DNA from: Methanosphaera sp. SHI613 | GTDB lineage: Archaea; Methanobacteriota; Methanobacteria; Methanobacteriales; Methanobacteriaceae | Direction: 5' to 3' | Assembly (NCBI GenBank): GCA_003266145.1 | Contig: MVJJ01000108.1 | Span: forward strand, 1 to 17,940 | Length of the DNA stretch: 17,940 bases | In this document: positions 6,674 through 14,741 of the stretch, piece after piece | Layout: each line of letters opens with the position of its first letter | Position numbering within the stretch: position 1 is the first letter of the stretch | Position numbers and translations under genes: made by a program | The notes under the pieces: model-generated | Databases searched by the model: none | What the model saw: the letters and a program-made list of their open reading frames with translations, nothing else | Told to the model about the DNA's origin: nothing

Positions 6674-9097
6674 ATGAAAATCATCCCCACAAGAGACGAG
6701 TTGAACGATATGAAAATCAATAACATATTCACATTAAATGACTGGAAATTTAACGAATTCACATATGCAATCGTATTAATTCAAGTGTTGATGTGGATTG
6801 TAGGATTATTATCCCTGAATTCGATACACATACCTGTATTTAATGATATTATAACATTATTATACCTTGGATTTGTTCCCGGAATAATCATTCTCAGAAT
6901 TCTGAAGTTGCATGACCTTGGCAATACCTTTACAACCCTGCTGAGTGTTGGTTTAAGTATAGCGTCGGTTATGCTGATTGGACTTTTTATGAATCAGGTA
7001 TATCCACACTTATCCATAGCAAGACCAATAGAAAACATTCCGTTACTAGTAACATTCACTGTATACAATATGGGACTTTTGTATATGGCATACGTCAAAG
7101 ATAAGGAGTATCACATAGAGACCTCCTCCAAATTGGGTTTTGAGATAATATCATCAAACCAGTTCCTGTTTTTATGTCTACTGCCTTTGATAGCAATAAT
7201 AGGAGCATACGTATATCAGTACTATTCAAACAACAATATTCAGATACTGCTATTGCTGATAATATGCGGTGTTGTACTTGCCATGGTTGGAGGATTCCTT
7301 AAAAGGGAGTATTATCACTTTGCGATATTCAGCATAGCATTATCGATATTGTATTACAGCGTAATGATATCAAATCACATATGGGGTTATGACATATTCT
7401 TCGAATATCAGTTTGCAACATATGTCATCAAAAATGGAATTTGGGATCATACGTGGCCACACGCATATAATGCCATGCTAAGTGTCGTGATGTACGCTCC
7501 GATATACAGTAAACTATCGGGCATGACGCTAACTTGGGTACTGAAATTCATCTATCCCTTCCTATTCTCATTGATTAGTATTGGATTGTATAAGATATTT
7601 GAAAAACATACCGGACCAAAGATGGCATTTCTTGCAGCGTTCTTCTTTGTAGCCTACAACGGATTCAGTTATGGCTGGATGGTTCAGATGGCCAGACAAC
7701 AAATAGCGGAAATATTCCTGGTACTTCTCGTATGGCTGATGATTGACCGGCAGATATCACAAAGGAAACGTAAACTGCTCTACCTGATATTCGGTGTTGG
7801 ATTAATAGTATCACACTACAGCGTCACATATTTATTCATGTTCACCTTGCTTGCTACAATAGTGTCCTTAACCATAATATCAAGTGGATTCGGTAACATC
7901 ATCAATAACATACTGTTGAAGTTTGGTGTTGAAGAGAAATACTTTGGAGATTACCTGAAGCTAGATAATCAAACTATTAGTCTGCCATTGTCGATATTCT
8001 TCATTGGATTTATCGTCATATATTACTCATTGACCGCAGACAGCAAGCCTATAGGATCACTGTTTGATGCACTTCGTATAGTAAGCAAGAACGTCCAGTC
8101 AATAGTACTTGGTGGGAGTATAAATCCTATGATTCTACTGGCGGCTTCAGTAGCATTATTGATACTTTTAATAATATTATATAAAGTATATAAACGATTA
8201 TCCAAGGACGTTGCAGTAGAGGACGTCAAGACATATCCTCATCTTAAGAATGTAGTAATGAAATTGAAGCATCTTAGCTTGAAAAGAAAACAGGCCATAC
8301 TGGTTATTGTTCCGATATTGGCGTTCATACATATTTGGTGGCCGTTTTCATTCATGGATATTGTAAGCATAAACGCTCAAAGAGTAATCCTGTTATCAGT
8401 CGTGTTCATAGTAATAGGGTTTATAATGAACCTGATAAATAGGAAATATTTCCACTTTACAAAGGAATATAATGCATTTGCAATATTCAACATGATAATA
8501 TTGGCTTGTGGATTGTTCATACCTGCATTTCAGGGACAGTTAAGTCTTCAGAGAATTTATGAGGTTACATTTGTAGTGCTTTCACCGTTCTGTATCATCG
8601 GTATGTACTATATATTCACCTCAGCCGTGGCTCTGGTTAGAAATGTGCCGCTGAGCAAAAACATCAAGATATCCTTCTGGATAATGGGTATATTCCTTGT
8701 ATTGTTCTTCATACTGAATACCGGTTTAATAGATTTATATGCCGGCCAGACATCCACCCTCCCATTGGACAATACAATTGATGCGCCGATATTCAGCCAA
8801 GGTGAATATGAGGGCGTTGCATGGTTTAATGAAAACAGACACGACAACAACACCGTATATTCTGATGCATTCAGTAATATCCTATTATACTGGCTAAACG
8901 ATATTAGAACGTGTAATCCACATAACATGTCGGAGATGGCTCCCGGTACGTACATGTTCCTGCGGGGCTATAACATAGGCCATGACACATTCTTATATGG
9001 AAATGGTATTTACATACCTTTAGAGGAAGGTATCAACAAGTCCAGTAAAATCTATGATAATGGAGACAGTCAAATATTCAAAAGGGTACTTGAGTAA
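6674..9097 (+). CDS. Large polytopic membrane protein, DUF2206-like, possible GT-C type transferase
   Basis: This 807-residue protein has roughly 14 hydrophobic segments from about residue 28 to 690, then a soluble C-terminal part of about 115 residues that probably faces outside. A loop around 235-250 contains WGYDIFFEYQFATYVIKNGIW, with acidic residues D239 and E243 (approximate numbering) placed like the catalytic acidic motif in the first outer loop of GT-C glycosyltransferases. Methanobacterial proteins assigned to DUF2206 share this general architecture and the W-x-x-E-N-R/K region in the tail (here VAWFNENR). The position between GT4 genes (7 bases from the stop of the previous one) supports a role in assembling or transferring a lipid-linked glycan at the membrane. 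Polymerase or flippase activity would fit equally well. Only a weak ribosome-binding site (AAAAAGAAG) precedes the ATG; a second in-frame ATG is at 6710. Confidence 0.72.
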   Translation: MKIIPTRDELNDMKINNIFTLNDWKFNEFTYAIVLIQVLMWIVGLLSLNSIHIPVFNDIITLLYLGFVPGIIILRILKLHDLGNTFTTLLSVGLSIASVMLIGLFMNQVYPHLSIARPIENIPLLVTFTVYNMGLLYMAYVKDKEYHIETSSKLGFEIISSNQFLFLCLLPLIAIIGAYVYQYYSNNNIQILLLLIICGVVLAMVGGFLKREYYHFAIFSIALSILYYSVMISNHIWGYDIFFEYQFATYVIKNGIWDHTWPHAYNAMLSVVMYAPIYSKLSGMTLTWVLKFIYPFLFSLISIGLYKIFEKHTGPKMAFLAAFFFVAYNGFSYGWMVQMARQQIAEIFLVLLVWLMIDRQISQRKRKLLYLIFGVGLIVSHYSVTYLFMFTLLATIVSLTIISSGFGNIINNILLKFGVEEKYFGDYLKLDNQTISLPLSIFFIGFIVIYYSLTADSKPIGSLFDALRIVSKNVQSIVLGGSINPMILLAASVALLILLIILYKVYKRLSKDVAVEDVKTYPHLKNVVMKLKHLSLKRKQAILVIVPILAFIHIWWPFSFMDIVSINAQRVILLSVVFIVIGFIMNLINRKYFHFTKEYNAFAIFNMIILACGLFIPAFQGQLSLQRIYEVTFVVLSPFCIIGMYYIFTSAVALVRNVPLSKNIKISFWIMGIFLVLFFILNTGLIDLYAGQTSTLPLDNTIDAPIFSQGEYEGVAWFNENRHDNNTVYSDAFSNILLYWLNDIRTCNPHNMSEMAPGTYMFLRGYNIGHDTFLYGNGIYIPLEEGINKSSKIYDNGDSQIFKRVLE

Positions 9098-9146
9098 ATA
9101 CAACATAAGATAATAAATAAAACAAAGTCTTAGAGGAGGATTTCTA

Positions 9147-10253
9147 GTGACCAAGGTATTGTTTATACATAACACGGCAATGTGGTATCGTATAGAATTT
9201 TTCAGACGAATAAGCAAGGAATATGATTTGAAGTTAATCTTCAGTCATATGCAGGTAATTGAGGACATCTATGACGGAACTGCCACCAATAATATCAAGT
9301 CATTGGAAGATGTGGATTATGAAGTACTTAAAAACAGCCATGGCTTTGCCAGAGGACTTATCGGACAATTATTCTCCGATTATGATGTTGTTGTTGGAGG
9401 CAGTTGGGATTGTCTGCAGGAATTGATTGAAAGCATCTTTATTCTGGTCATATCAAAGATTAGACACAAACGTTTCATAATATGGAGAGAAGACTGGGAT
9501 TGGCCTAGAGATAACAACATTAAACAGAAGGTTCTTGACTTCATTATTAAGCTACTTGTAAATGGTGCCGATGGAATTCTTGTACCCGGAAGCCTTCATA
9601 AAAGATACTTTGAAAAGTTCACAACATCAGACAAGATTCACATCATGCCTAACGTCAGCAATATCTCCGCGGATATAAAACCTATCGACAAAAAGGACAA
9701 TAAGGAGATTCTATATGTTGGTCGTCTGATAAAGCGTAAAGGAGTAATTTATTTGATAAAGGCTTTTGAATTATTGAAAAAAAGGGTGAAGGATGCATCA
9801 TTGGTTATTGTTGGTAGTGGAGAGGAGGAAGAATACCTTAAAGGTTACGTCAGGGACAATAACATAGAAGATATCAAATTCTGCGGCAAAGTGGATAACG
9901 AAGAATTGAAAGGTTATTATAAAAGCAGTAATCTGGTGGTAGTTCCATCCATAAACCATGAAATGGGTGATCCATGGGTATTCGTATTAAATGAGGCCAT
10001 GTACTATGGAAATCCACTTGTCGTCACGGATGCCGTCGGTGCAAGTATGGACATGATACAGGACAATGGATTTATCGTAGAGCAAAGAAATCCAAATCAG
10101 TTATATGATGCAATGTATCGGATTATCAGCGACTTTGAACTTCAGAAGAAGATGGGTGATAACTCATATGGGATAATCCGTGATCAATACCAATACTCAA
10201 ACATGGTAGATTCATTTGTTGAATGTGTAAATGACGTAATCAATGGAAAATAA
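9147..10253 (+). CDS. GT4-family glycosyltransferase
   Basis: This 368-residue GT-B enzyme starts at GTG 9147, chosen because GAGGAGGA (9133-9140) lies 6 bases upstream, the strongest ribosome-binding site in the window. The N-terminal strand VLFIHNTAMWYRIEFFRRI resembles a branch of GT4/GT1 enzymes whose first loop is N-x-x-x-x-Y-R rather than GG. A tryptophan-rich segment, IIWREDWDWP (111-120), lies near the expected acceptor site. The donor half has ILYVGRLIKRKGVIYLIKAF (188-207), VIVGSGEEEEYL, and a D275-x7-E283 version of the family motif (DPWVFVLNE), then GNPLVVTDAVGAS. It follows the membrane protein by 49 bases, so it is probably in the same operon, though this small gap could hold a weak internal promoter. 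Its sugar specificity is unknown. Confidence 0.85.
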   Translation: MTKVLFIHNTAMWYRIEFFRRISKEYDLKLIFSHMQVIEDIYDGTATNNIKSLEDVDYEVLKNSHGFARGLIGQLFSDYDVVVGGSWDCLQELIESIFILVISKIRHKRFIIWREDWDWPRDNNIKQKVLDFIIKLLVNGADGILVPGSLHKRYFEKFTTSDKIHIMPNVSNISADIKPIDKKDNKEILYVGRLIKRKGVIYLIKAFELLKKRVKDASLVIVGSGEEEEYLKGYVRDNNIEDIKFCGKVDNEELKGYYKSSNLVVVPSINHEMGDPWVFVLNEAMYYGNPLVVTDAVGASMDMIQDNGFIVEQRNPNQLYDAMYRIISDFELQKKMGDNSYGIIRDQYQYSNMVDSFVECVNDVINGK

Positions 10254-10258
10254 TTGCT

Positions 10259-10267
10259 GATAAATAT
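10259..10267 (+). promoter_or_regulatory. Possible TATA box for the exonuclease gene
   Basis: GATAAATAT is centred about 26 bases before the ATG at 10290 and would give a leaderless or nearly leaderless transcript. It favours 10290 over the upstream ATG at 10278, which would lie ahead of the predicted transcript start. GGTTGAT (10280-10286) just before 10290 could also act as a weak ribosome-binding site if the gene is read from upstream. Confidence 0.35.
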
Positions 10268-10289
10268 TTTTGATTAGATGGTTGATAAT

Positions 10290-11318
10290 ATGAAAGATTA
10301 TATTGTATTGGACTTGGAAACGCCTAACAGATTTAGTAATGGTGCCTCTTCCATGGGGATTGTGATTGTTGAAAATGGATGCGTCGTTGATAAGATGTAT
10401 TCGCTCATAAATCCTGAAACACATTTTGACAAATTCAATATCGAATTTACGGGTATCGGCCCGGAGGATGTTGTCGATGCCCCTACCTTTCCAGAGTACT
10501 ATGAGCAAATCAAGGATCTGCTGCAGGACAACATTATTGTTGGCCAGAACATTACATTCGATTTAAGTGTGATTTCAAAGACCTTGACCCGGTATGAAAT
10601 GCCAATACCATCATTCAAGTATTATTGTACGTTAAACTCAAGCAAACGTAACCTTAACCTGCCTAGCAACAAGCTAAGTTATATCGTTGCAAATGTTCTG
10701 AATACCACGTATAATGCCCATAATGCTATGGATGATGCACAGATGACCTATAAACTGTACAAGTACCTTCTTGATTATGAAAATCCTGACGAGTATATTC
10801 AAACATACTGCTATAGGCCAAACTGTAAGAGAGACTTTAACAGAAAGTTGGATTATAACTTCAACTACCTTTACGGGTTAATACAAAAGGTCAGGACTGA
10901 CGATAAACTGACGGACAATTACTATAACCTGTTATCCAGTTGGTATGAGGACAATAAGTGCTATAATAATCATCCTTTACTTGAAAATGTGTTGTTGAAG
11001 GTTTCATACATATTGGATGAATGTGATTGTTTAAAAAATAGGGAGGAAATTGTTGACTCCTTCAGGCAAATAAAAAGGTCTCCCGAGTATAGTGCCAGTT
11101 TACTTAAACTGCAGGTTTTCAAGGGATTAGTGGATTCGGTTACATGTGAGGATAATCTGAAACAGGAGGACATTATCCTTTTAGAAGACTGGATTGATGA
11201 GAATAATGTGAATGACAAATCATTCAAGAAGTTTAAAAAAGAGTTGGGTGATGAAGACTTGGATAAGAAAGATTATCTGGTGGGTTATTCTGAATATCTG
11301 GATGAGTATATATCCTAA
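10290..11318 (+). CDS. DEDDh 3'-5' exonuclease (DnaQ/PolC epsilon-like) with duplicated C-terminal helical repeats
   Basis: Numbered from the ATG at 10290, this 342-residue protein starts with a full DEDDh exonuclease domain: D8 and E10 in IVLDLE, the TGI element (FTGIGPEDV, about 53-61), D91 in VGQNITFDLSVI, and H144-x4-D149 in AHNAMDDAQ. It should bind two metal ions and remove nucleotides from DNA or RNA 3' ends. After residue 165 the chain is unrelated to polymerase subunits. Two similar helical units appear, about 193-245 (YLYGLIQKVRTDDKLTDNYY, then LSSWYEDN) and about 274-306 (LKLQVFKGLVDSVTCEDNLK, then LEDWIDEN). Each has an acidic D-D/E-D turn and a conserved Trp, like the short helical modules seen beside exonuclease or BRCT domains in some bacterial proteins. 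Partner and process (repair, replication, phage defence) are unknown. It converges on gshA with 8 bases between stops. Confidence 0.82.
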   Translation: MKDYIVLDLETPNRFSNGASSMGIVIVENGCVVDKMYSLINPETHFDKFNIEFTGIGPEDVVDAPTFPEYYEQIKDLLQDNIIVGQNITFDLSVISKTLTRYEMPIPSFKYYCTLNSSKRNLNLPSNKLSYIVANVLNTTYNAHNAMDDAQMTYKLYKYLLDYENPDEYIQTYCYRPNCKRDFNRKLDYNFNYLYGLIQKVRTDDKLTDNYYNLLSSWYEDNKCYNNHPLLENVLLKVSYILDECDCLKNREEIVDSFRQIKRSPEYSASLLKLQVFKGLVDSVTCEDNLKQEDIILLEDWIDENNVNDKSFKKFKKELGDEDLDKKDYLVGYSEYLDEYIS

Positions 11319-11326
11319 TTTTTGTA

Positions 11327-12718
11327 TCAATAATTTTCATGTATCATTCCATACCCCTTTTTATCATAGTAGCCGGCATTGAATCTGGTGATGCTTTCTT
11401 TTTTATTATTTTTAGCTATTTTTACTTGCGTATTTATGTAACCATCACTTTTAACCAAATCCAAAAGTTTTCTTGAATACAAATTCTTGGGATTATCCAG
11501 TTTCTCTTTTATATTTGACAGTACCTCATCAAATGACAGTTCCAGTTGATTATTTATTTTTTCCAGCTGATCATAGATTTCATGTATCCATTTTTCCATT
11601 GAAACCTTATGGCCCTCTTTTATCAGTTGCAGGTTATCCATGAGACCAAACTGTGCGACCAACTCTTCGTTAAGAAGTGATTCCTCCTGCCATTTTTCGT
11701 AATCGTTTTCATCTTCCAATAAGAGAAAGAGGACAAACAAGTGCAAGAAGTCCATGTCAGTCTGTGACAAGCCACATATATCAAATGAATTTATATCTAC
11801 GGTCCTGATTTCTATATATGCTATTCCATCATTGAGAAGTGATTCTAGGAAGTTATCTGGATTTTTTGATTTCATCCTTATTTGAGTGTAGAGTTCCTTG
11901 GCCTCTGACAACTTGCCCTCTTGGATATATTTATTGACGTCTGCCGTGAAGTTTTCCAAGTTATCATATCGTGGATATAACTTGATTAGATTCTTATATC
12001 CGCAACTGGCGTTTCTGAATGATACTCCTTCTGTCGTGTAATATTCGGTGTCCTTTTTCGTGTTCATCAGCTTTATGCAATCGCATGTAAATGATTCGTG
12101 ACTTGCTACGCTGCAGCCCAACAGGTATATTACTACCCATTTGTATCTTAGATAATTTCTAACTACCTTAAGGTATATCTCGTTTTTGAATTCCTGATAG
12201 CTTATCTTTGGATTGTTTATTTGATATAGTTTCTTCATCATCTTCTCGGAGAATGAAAAGTTATAATGTATACCTGAGATTAATTGTTTTTTTGTCCCGT
12301 ATTTTTTAGCAAGTGCCCTTCTGTACTCATATGATTGTACTGATTTTTCATCATCGGCGTATTGGGCTATTGGAATTTCACTGCTGTGTGGTAGTATGCA
12401 TGGTATTGATTGGTTCCAGATATATTCATCATCGGCTATTGATTTGTTTACATAGTCGGTTAGATATAACAGAAAATCATGCGCTTCTTTTGTAGTTTTG
12501 AAGGTTGGAGTTATCATTTCCACCTGGCTTTCTGAGAAATCCGTTGTTATGTATGGATTTTTTAGCTTGTCTCCGAATATTTCAGGATGTTTTGTTAGAG
12601 ATAAGCACCCGTCAGAGTGTACTCTTAGTCCTTCTCTTTCCAATCCAAAATTTGCCTCAAGTATCTCATCACTTCTAAAGTGTGACTTGAGTATGTCAAT
12701 GTTAAAACAATCTTTCAT
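11327..12718 (-). CDS. gshA: Glutamate-cysteine ligase (gamma-glutamylcysteine synthetase), GshF-type N-terminal domain alone
   Basis: This 463-residue enzyme should join L-glutamate and L-cysteine with ATP to make gamma-glutamylcysteine. The family blocks are present: ANFGLEREGLRV (22-33, glutamates binding Mg-ATP), ITTDFSESQVEMITP (57-71), SGIHYNFSFSE (148-158), SFRNASCGYKN (233-243) and YIEIRTVDINSFD (301-313). They are closest to the ligase half of bacterial bifunctional GshF (gut Firmicutes, streptococci). The C-terminal ATP-grasp domain that adds glycine in GshF is missing: the chain ends soon after the ligase domain, and no separate glutathione synthetase gene is nearby. The product is probably gamma-glutamylcysteine itself. 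Such a gene is unusual for a methanogen and suggests transfer from gut bacteria, although composition does not obviously differ from its neighbours. No ribosome-binding site precedes the ATG. Confidence 0.88.
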   Translation of the reverse strand: MKDCFNIDILKSHFRSDEILEANFGLEREGLRVHSDGCLSLTKHPEIFGDKLKNPYITTDFSESQVEMITPTFKTTKEAHDFLLYLTDYVNKSIADDEYIWNQSIPCILPHSSEIPIAQYADDEKSVQSYEYRRALAKKYGTKKQLISGIHYNFSFSEKMMKKLYQINNPKISYQEFKNEIYLKVVRNYLRYKWVVIYLLGCSVASHESFTCDCIKLMNTKKDTEYYTTEGVSFRNASCGYKNLIKLYPRYDNLENFTADVNKYIQEGKLSEAKELYTQIRMKSKNPDNFLESLLNDGIAYIEIRTVDINSFDICGLSQTDMDFLHLFVLFLLLEDENDYEKWQEESLLNEELVAQFGLMDNLQLIKEGHKVSMEKWIHEIYDQLEKINNQLELSFDEVLSNIKEKLDNPKNLYSRKLLDLVKSDGYINTQVKIAKNNKKESITRFNAGYYDKKGYGMIHENY

Positions 12719-12739
12719 ATTATATTATATGAACATATA

Positions 12740-12747
12740 AGTATAAA
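12740..12747 (-). promoter_or_regulatory. TATA box of gshA, leaderless transcript
   Basis: On the minus strand TTTATACT follows a T-rich tract and is centred 25-26 bases before the gshA ATG. A transcript beginning at this distance would start at the ATG, matching the absence of any ribosome-binding site. Confidence 0.45.
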
Positions 12748-12827
12748 AAATTAACATTGTTATAATTTAAAAAAAACAGAAATCTCATGTAAAAATAATA
12801 GAAATTAAGTATTAAAATGCTGTAGAA

Positions 12828-12848
12828 TAAATAAAAAATAAAAAAAGA
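12828..12848 (-). terminator. T-rich terminator after the pseudomurein-binding protein gene
   Basis: Starting about 10 bases past the stop, the minus strand reads CTCTTTTTTT-ATTTTTT-ATTTAT, two closely spaced U-tracts of the kind that stop archaeal RNA polymerase. No hairpin is needed or seen. Confidence 0.55.
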
Positions 12849-12856
12849 GAGAAATA

Positions 12857-14626
12857 TTAACTTATGGCTTTAATGAATTCATTTACTATTGTATCCACAT
12901 TATTCGTAAATGAATACTTGTAACCATGAGATAATAGATAATCTGATGGATTAGCTAATCCTTTAAAGCTACTTGGACTGTAATTGTCATCATGAGCTCT
13001 TTCAAGCCAGGATAAATTTCTAAAGTCCTTGGACGTTGCGGAATTAAATGCTAAATAGAGTATTCTATTTGATTTTGTTCTCATGAAACTTCTCGTACAC
13101 ATGTCATAGAACATTCCAGCATCACTACCACCGAATATTGATAATTGAGCCGCATTTATCGGCATGCTTTTAGCCCATATCTTGGTGTTATGAGTATTCG
13201 GTCCAATACCTACAATCGTCACCGTATAACCTTTAGCCTCAAGTTTTGCTTTGATTTTATTCAGGAAAGCCATGTCCGTGCTTTTTGAATAGATGTTATC
13301 CGAGGTTAAGTATATATGTCTTACTGTAGATTTTGACGGATGCAATGTACTCCAAGGATAAACTATACATGATTCCACGAAATATGTTTTGGTAGAAACA
13401 TCCAATACCTTGGACAGACAATAAATAACGTTATAATAACCCAAATTACCGTTGGAAGTACTTACGTATGTAGGTGCCTTATTATTATAATCAATATAAT
13501 TAATCAGACGAGTACATATTGAATATACGTCAGATTCATATAACGTGAATGTTTTAACTGTATCTATCTGTGTTGATGGTGCTTCGCATGCCTTATAGTA
13601 TATTTTTGCAGAAGCCTTATTATTATAAAGATTACTTAAAGCATTGGCGACCAGATAAAGATATTCCTGAATTTGTAATTTGGATGAACCAACGGTAACC
13701 TCTTTTATTATTTGATTCTGTTCATAATGATTTCTTACATATACTGCGGCATTACGAACTTCGTCAAATGTATATGTAGGTTGAACCTTTATCGTCAATA
13801 TACCATTGTCACGATATTCGGAATATATCCTGTTAGCTCCATATACTGCCGTGATTGTATATTTACCTGCATGTAAATTGCTGGCGTCATAGCGAAGCTG
13901 AGCTTTTCCATCCTTGATGTTTGTAGTGGCTATCGTTTGACCGTTTATTTTAAACAGCAATGTTCCATTTGTTATATATTTGCTGTTGTATTTGTCCACC
14001 ACGGTTGCCTTTAGAGTGACCATTCCCTGATATGCGGACACGTCAGCCGTTGCTATTTTTGTTGGAAGTGGAAGTAACTCAAGCAGTCCGTATTCGGATG
14101 TTTTACTTGAGGCATATTTTCCATATCCTCCATATGTTGCTGAAATAGTATAGAATCCTGCAGACAAATTCTTGGAATTATATGTGTAATATGCTTTTCC
14201 ATTATTTAATGTGGATGATCCTATACTGATTCCGTTTAATTTAAATACTACAAGTCCACCATTTGCATAAGTATTGGTTTCTTTATCTGCAACCGTTGCG
14301 ATTAACTGCACATTGGTTGTGATATAACCTGTCCTGTCACTTACGGAAATTTTTGTCCTATGGGATGACTCTGATTTTAAATTATCGTTTGTTGAATTCT
14401 TTGATATAATCTTTGAATTGTCTGTTGTAGTATTCGTATTTGTTTGTGTTTTTTCTGAAGTAATTACCTTATCAGCTGTTGACTGACTTGATAATTCTTG
14501 ATTACTATCCTGAGTATTGACTACATCCCCATCATAAGCACTTGCAGTATCATTATCTGAAGCACTTACTGCAGATAAGGATAAAATCATTACTAAAAAT
14601 AATAGTAATCCATATTTTACCTTAAT
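12857..14626 (-). CDS. Secreted adhesin-like protein with two Ig-like domains, pseudomurein-binding repeats and an uncharacterised C-terminal domain
   Basis: I take the start as ATT at 14626 (589 residues). GAGGTG (14632-14637) is 5 bases upstream, and only this start gives a complete signal peptide: K2 and K4, a hydrophobic core 7-18, and cleavage after A22 (AVSA then SD). The next ATG, at 14590, lies inside that core and lacks the basic end. After a Ser/Thr/Asn-rich linker (23-88) come two Ig-like beta domains (about 91-183 and 189-280; each has a G-x-L-L/V-F-K-I/L-N-G strand and an AGKYTITAVYG-like end). Two pseudomurein-binding repeats follow (about 285-331 and 363-410). The last 155 residues form a domain with IVGIGPNTHN, IFGGSDAG and LERAHDDNYSPSSFKGLA, which I remember as recurrent in methanobacterial wall proteins but without a known function. 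It should attach to the wall and face outside. No membrane anchor is seen. Confidence 0.85.
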   Translation of the reverse strand: MKVKYGLLLFLVMILSLSAVSASDNDTASAYDGDVVNTQDSNQELSSQSTADKVITSEKTQTNTNTTTDNSKIISKNSTNDNLKSESSHRTKISVSDRTGYITTNVQLIATVADKETNTYANGGLVVFKLNGISIGSSTLNNGKAYYTYNSKNLSAGFYTISATYGGYGKYASSKTSEYGLLELLPLPTKIATADVSAYQGMVTLKATVVDKYNSKYITNGTLLFKINGQTIATTNIKDGKAQLRYDASNLHAGKYTITAVYGANRIYSEYRDNGILTIKVQPTYTFDEVRNAAVYVRNHYEQNQIIKEVTVGSSKLQIQEYLYLVANALSNLYNNKASAKIYYKACEAPSTQIDTVKTFTLYESDVYSICTRLINYIDYNNKAPTYVSTSNGNLGYYNVIYCLSKVLDVSTKTYFVESCIVYPWSTLHPSKSTVRHIYLTSDNIYSKSTDMAFLNKIKAKLEAKGYTVTIVGIGPNTHNTKIWAKSMPINAAQLSIFGGSDAGMFYDMCTRSFMRTKSNRILYLAFNSATSKDFRNLSWLERAHDDNYSPSSFKGLANPSDYLLSHGYKYSFTNNVDTIVNEFIKAIS

Positions 14627-14716
14627 GTTAACACCTCTTAATGATAATAAGAAAATTCATTGTTTTTCTTACTAACTTCAATAAAAATTTATTGTTGTAA
14701 TAATATTAGCATGACT

Positions 14717-14741
14717 TAATATAAAAGACTTTATCTTTTAT
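14717..14741 (-). promoter_or_regulatory. TATA box overlapped by a perfect inverted repeat
   Basis: On the minus strand TTTTATATTA (14717-14726) matches archaeal box A and predicts a start near 14696, giving a leader of about 70 bases before the adhesin-like gene. ATAAAAGA (14721-14728) and TCTTTTAT (14734-14741) form a perfect 8-bp inverted repeat with a 5-base spacer that overlaps this box and the BRE side. A dimeric repressor bound there would block TBP/TFB, so the repeat is a candidate operator. AT-rich inverted repeats also arise by chance. Confidence 0.4.

Noticed and set aside
8608..8955. 115-codon open frame on the minus strand within the 807-residue membrane protein gene
   Set aside because: It lies wholly opposite a clear membrane-protein coding region and has no start signals or family features.
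12857..13900. C71 pseudomurein endoisopeptidase (PeiW/PeiP-like) at the C-terminus of the adhesin-like protein
   Set aside because: Pseudomurein-binding repeats are shared, but I cannot find a Cys...His...Asp arrangement with the family's surrounding motifs in the last 155 residues.
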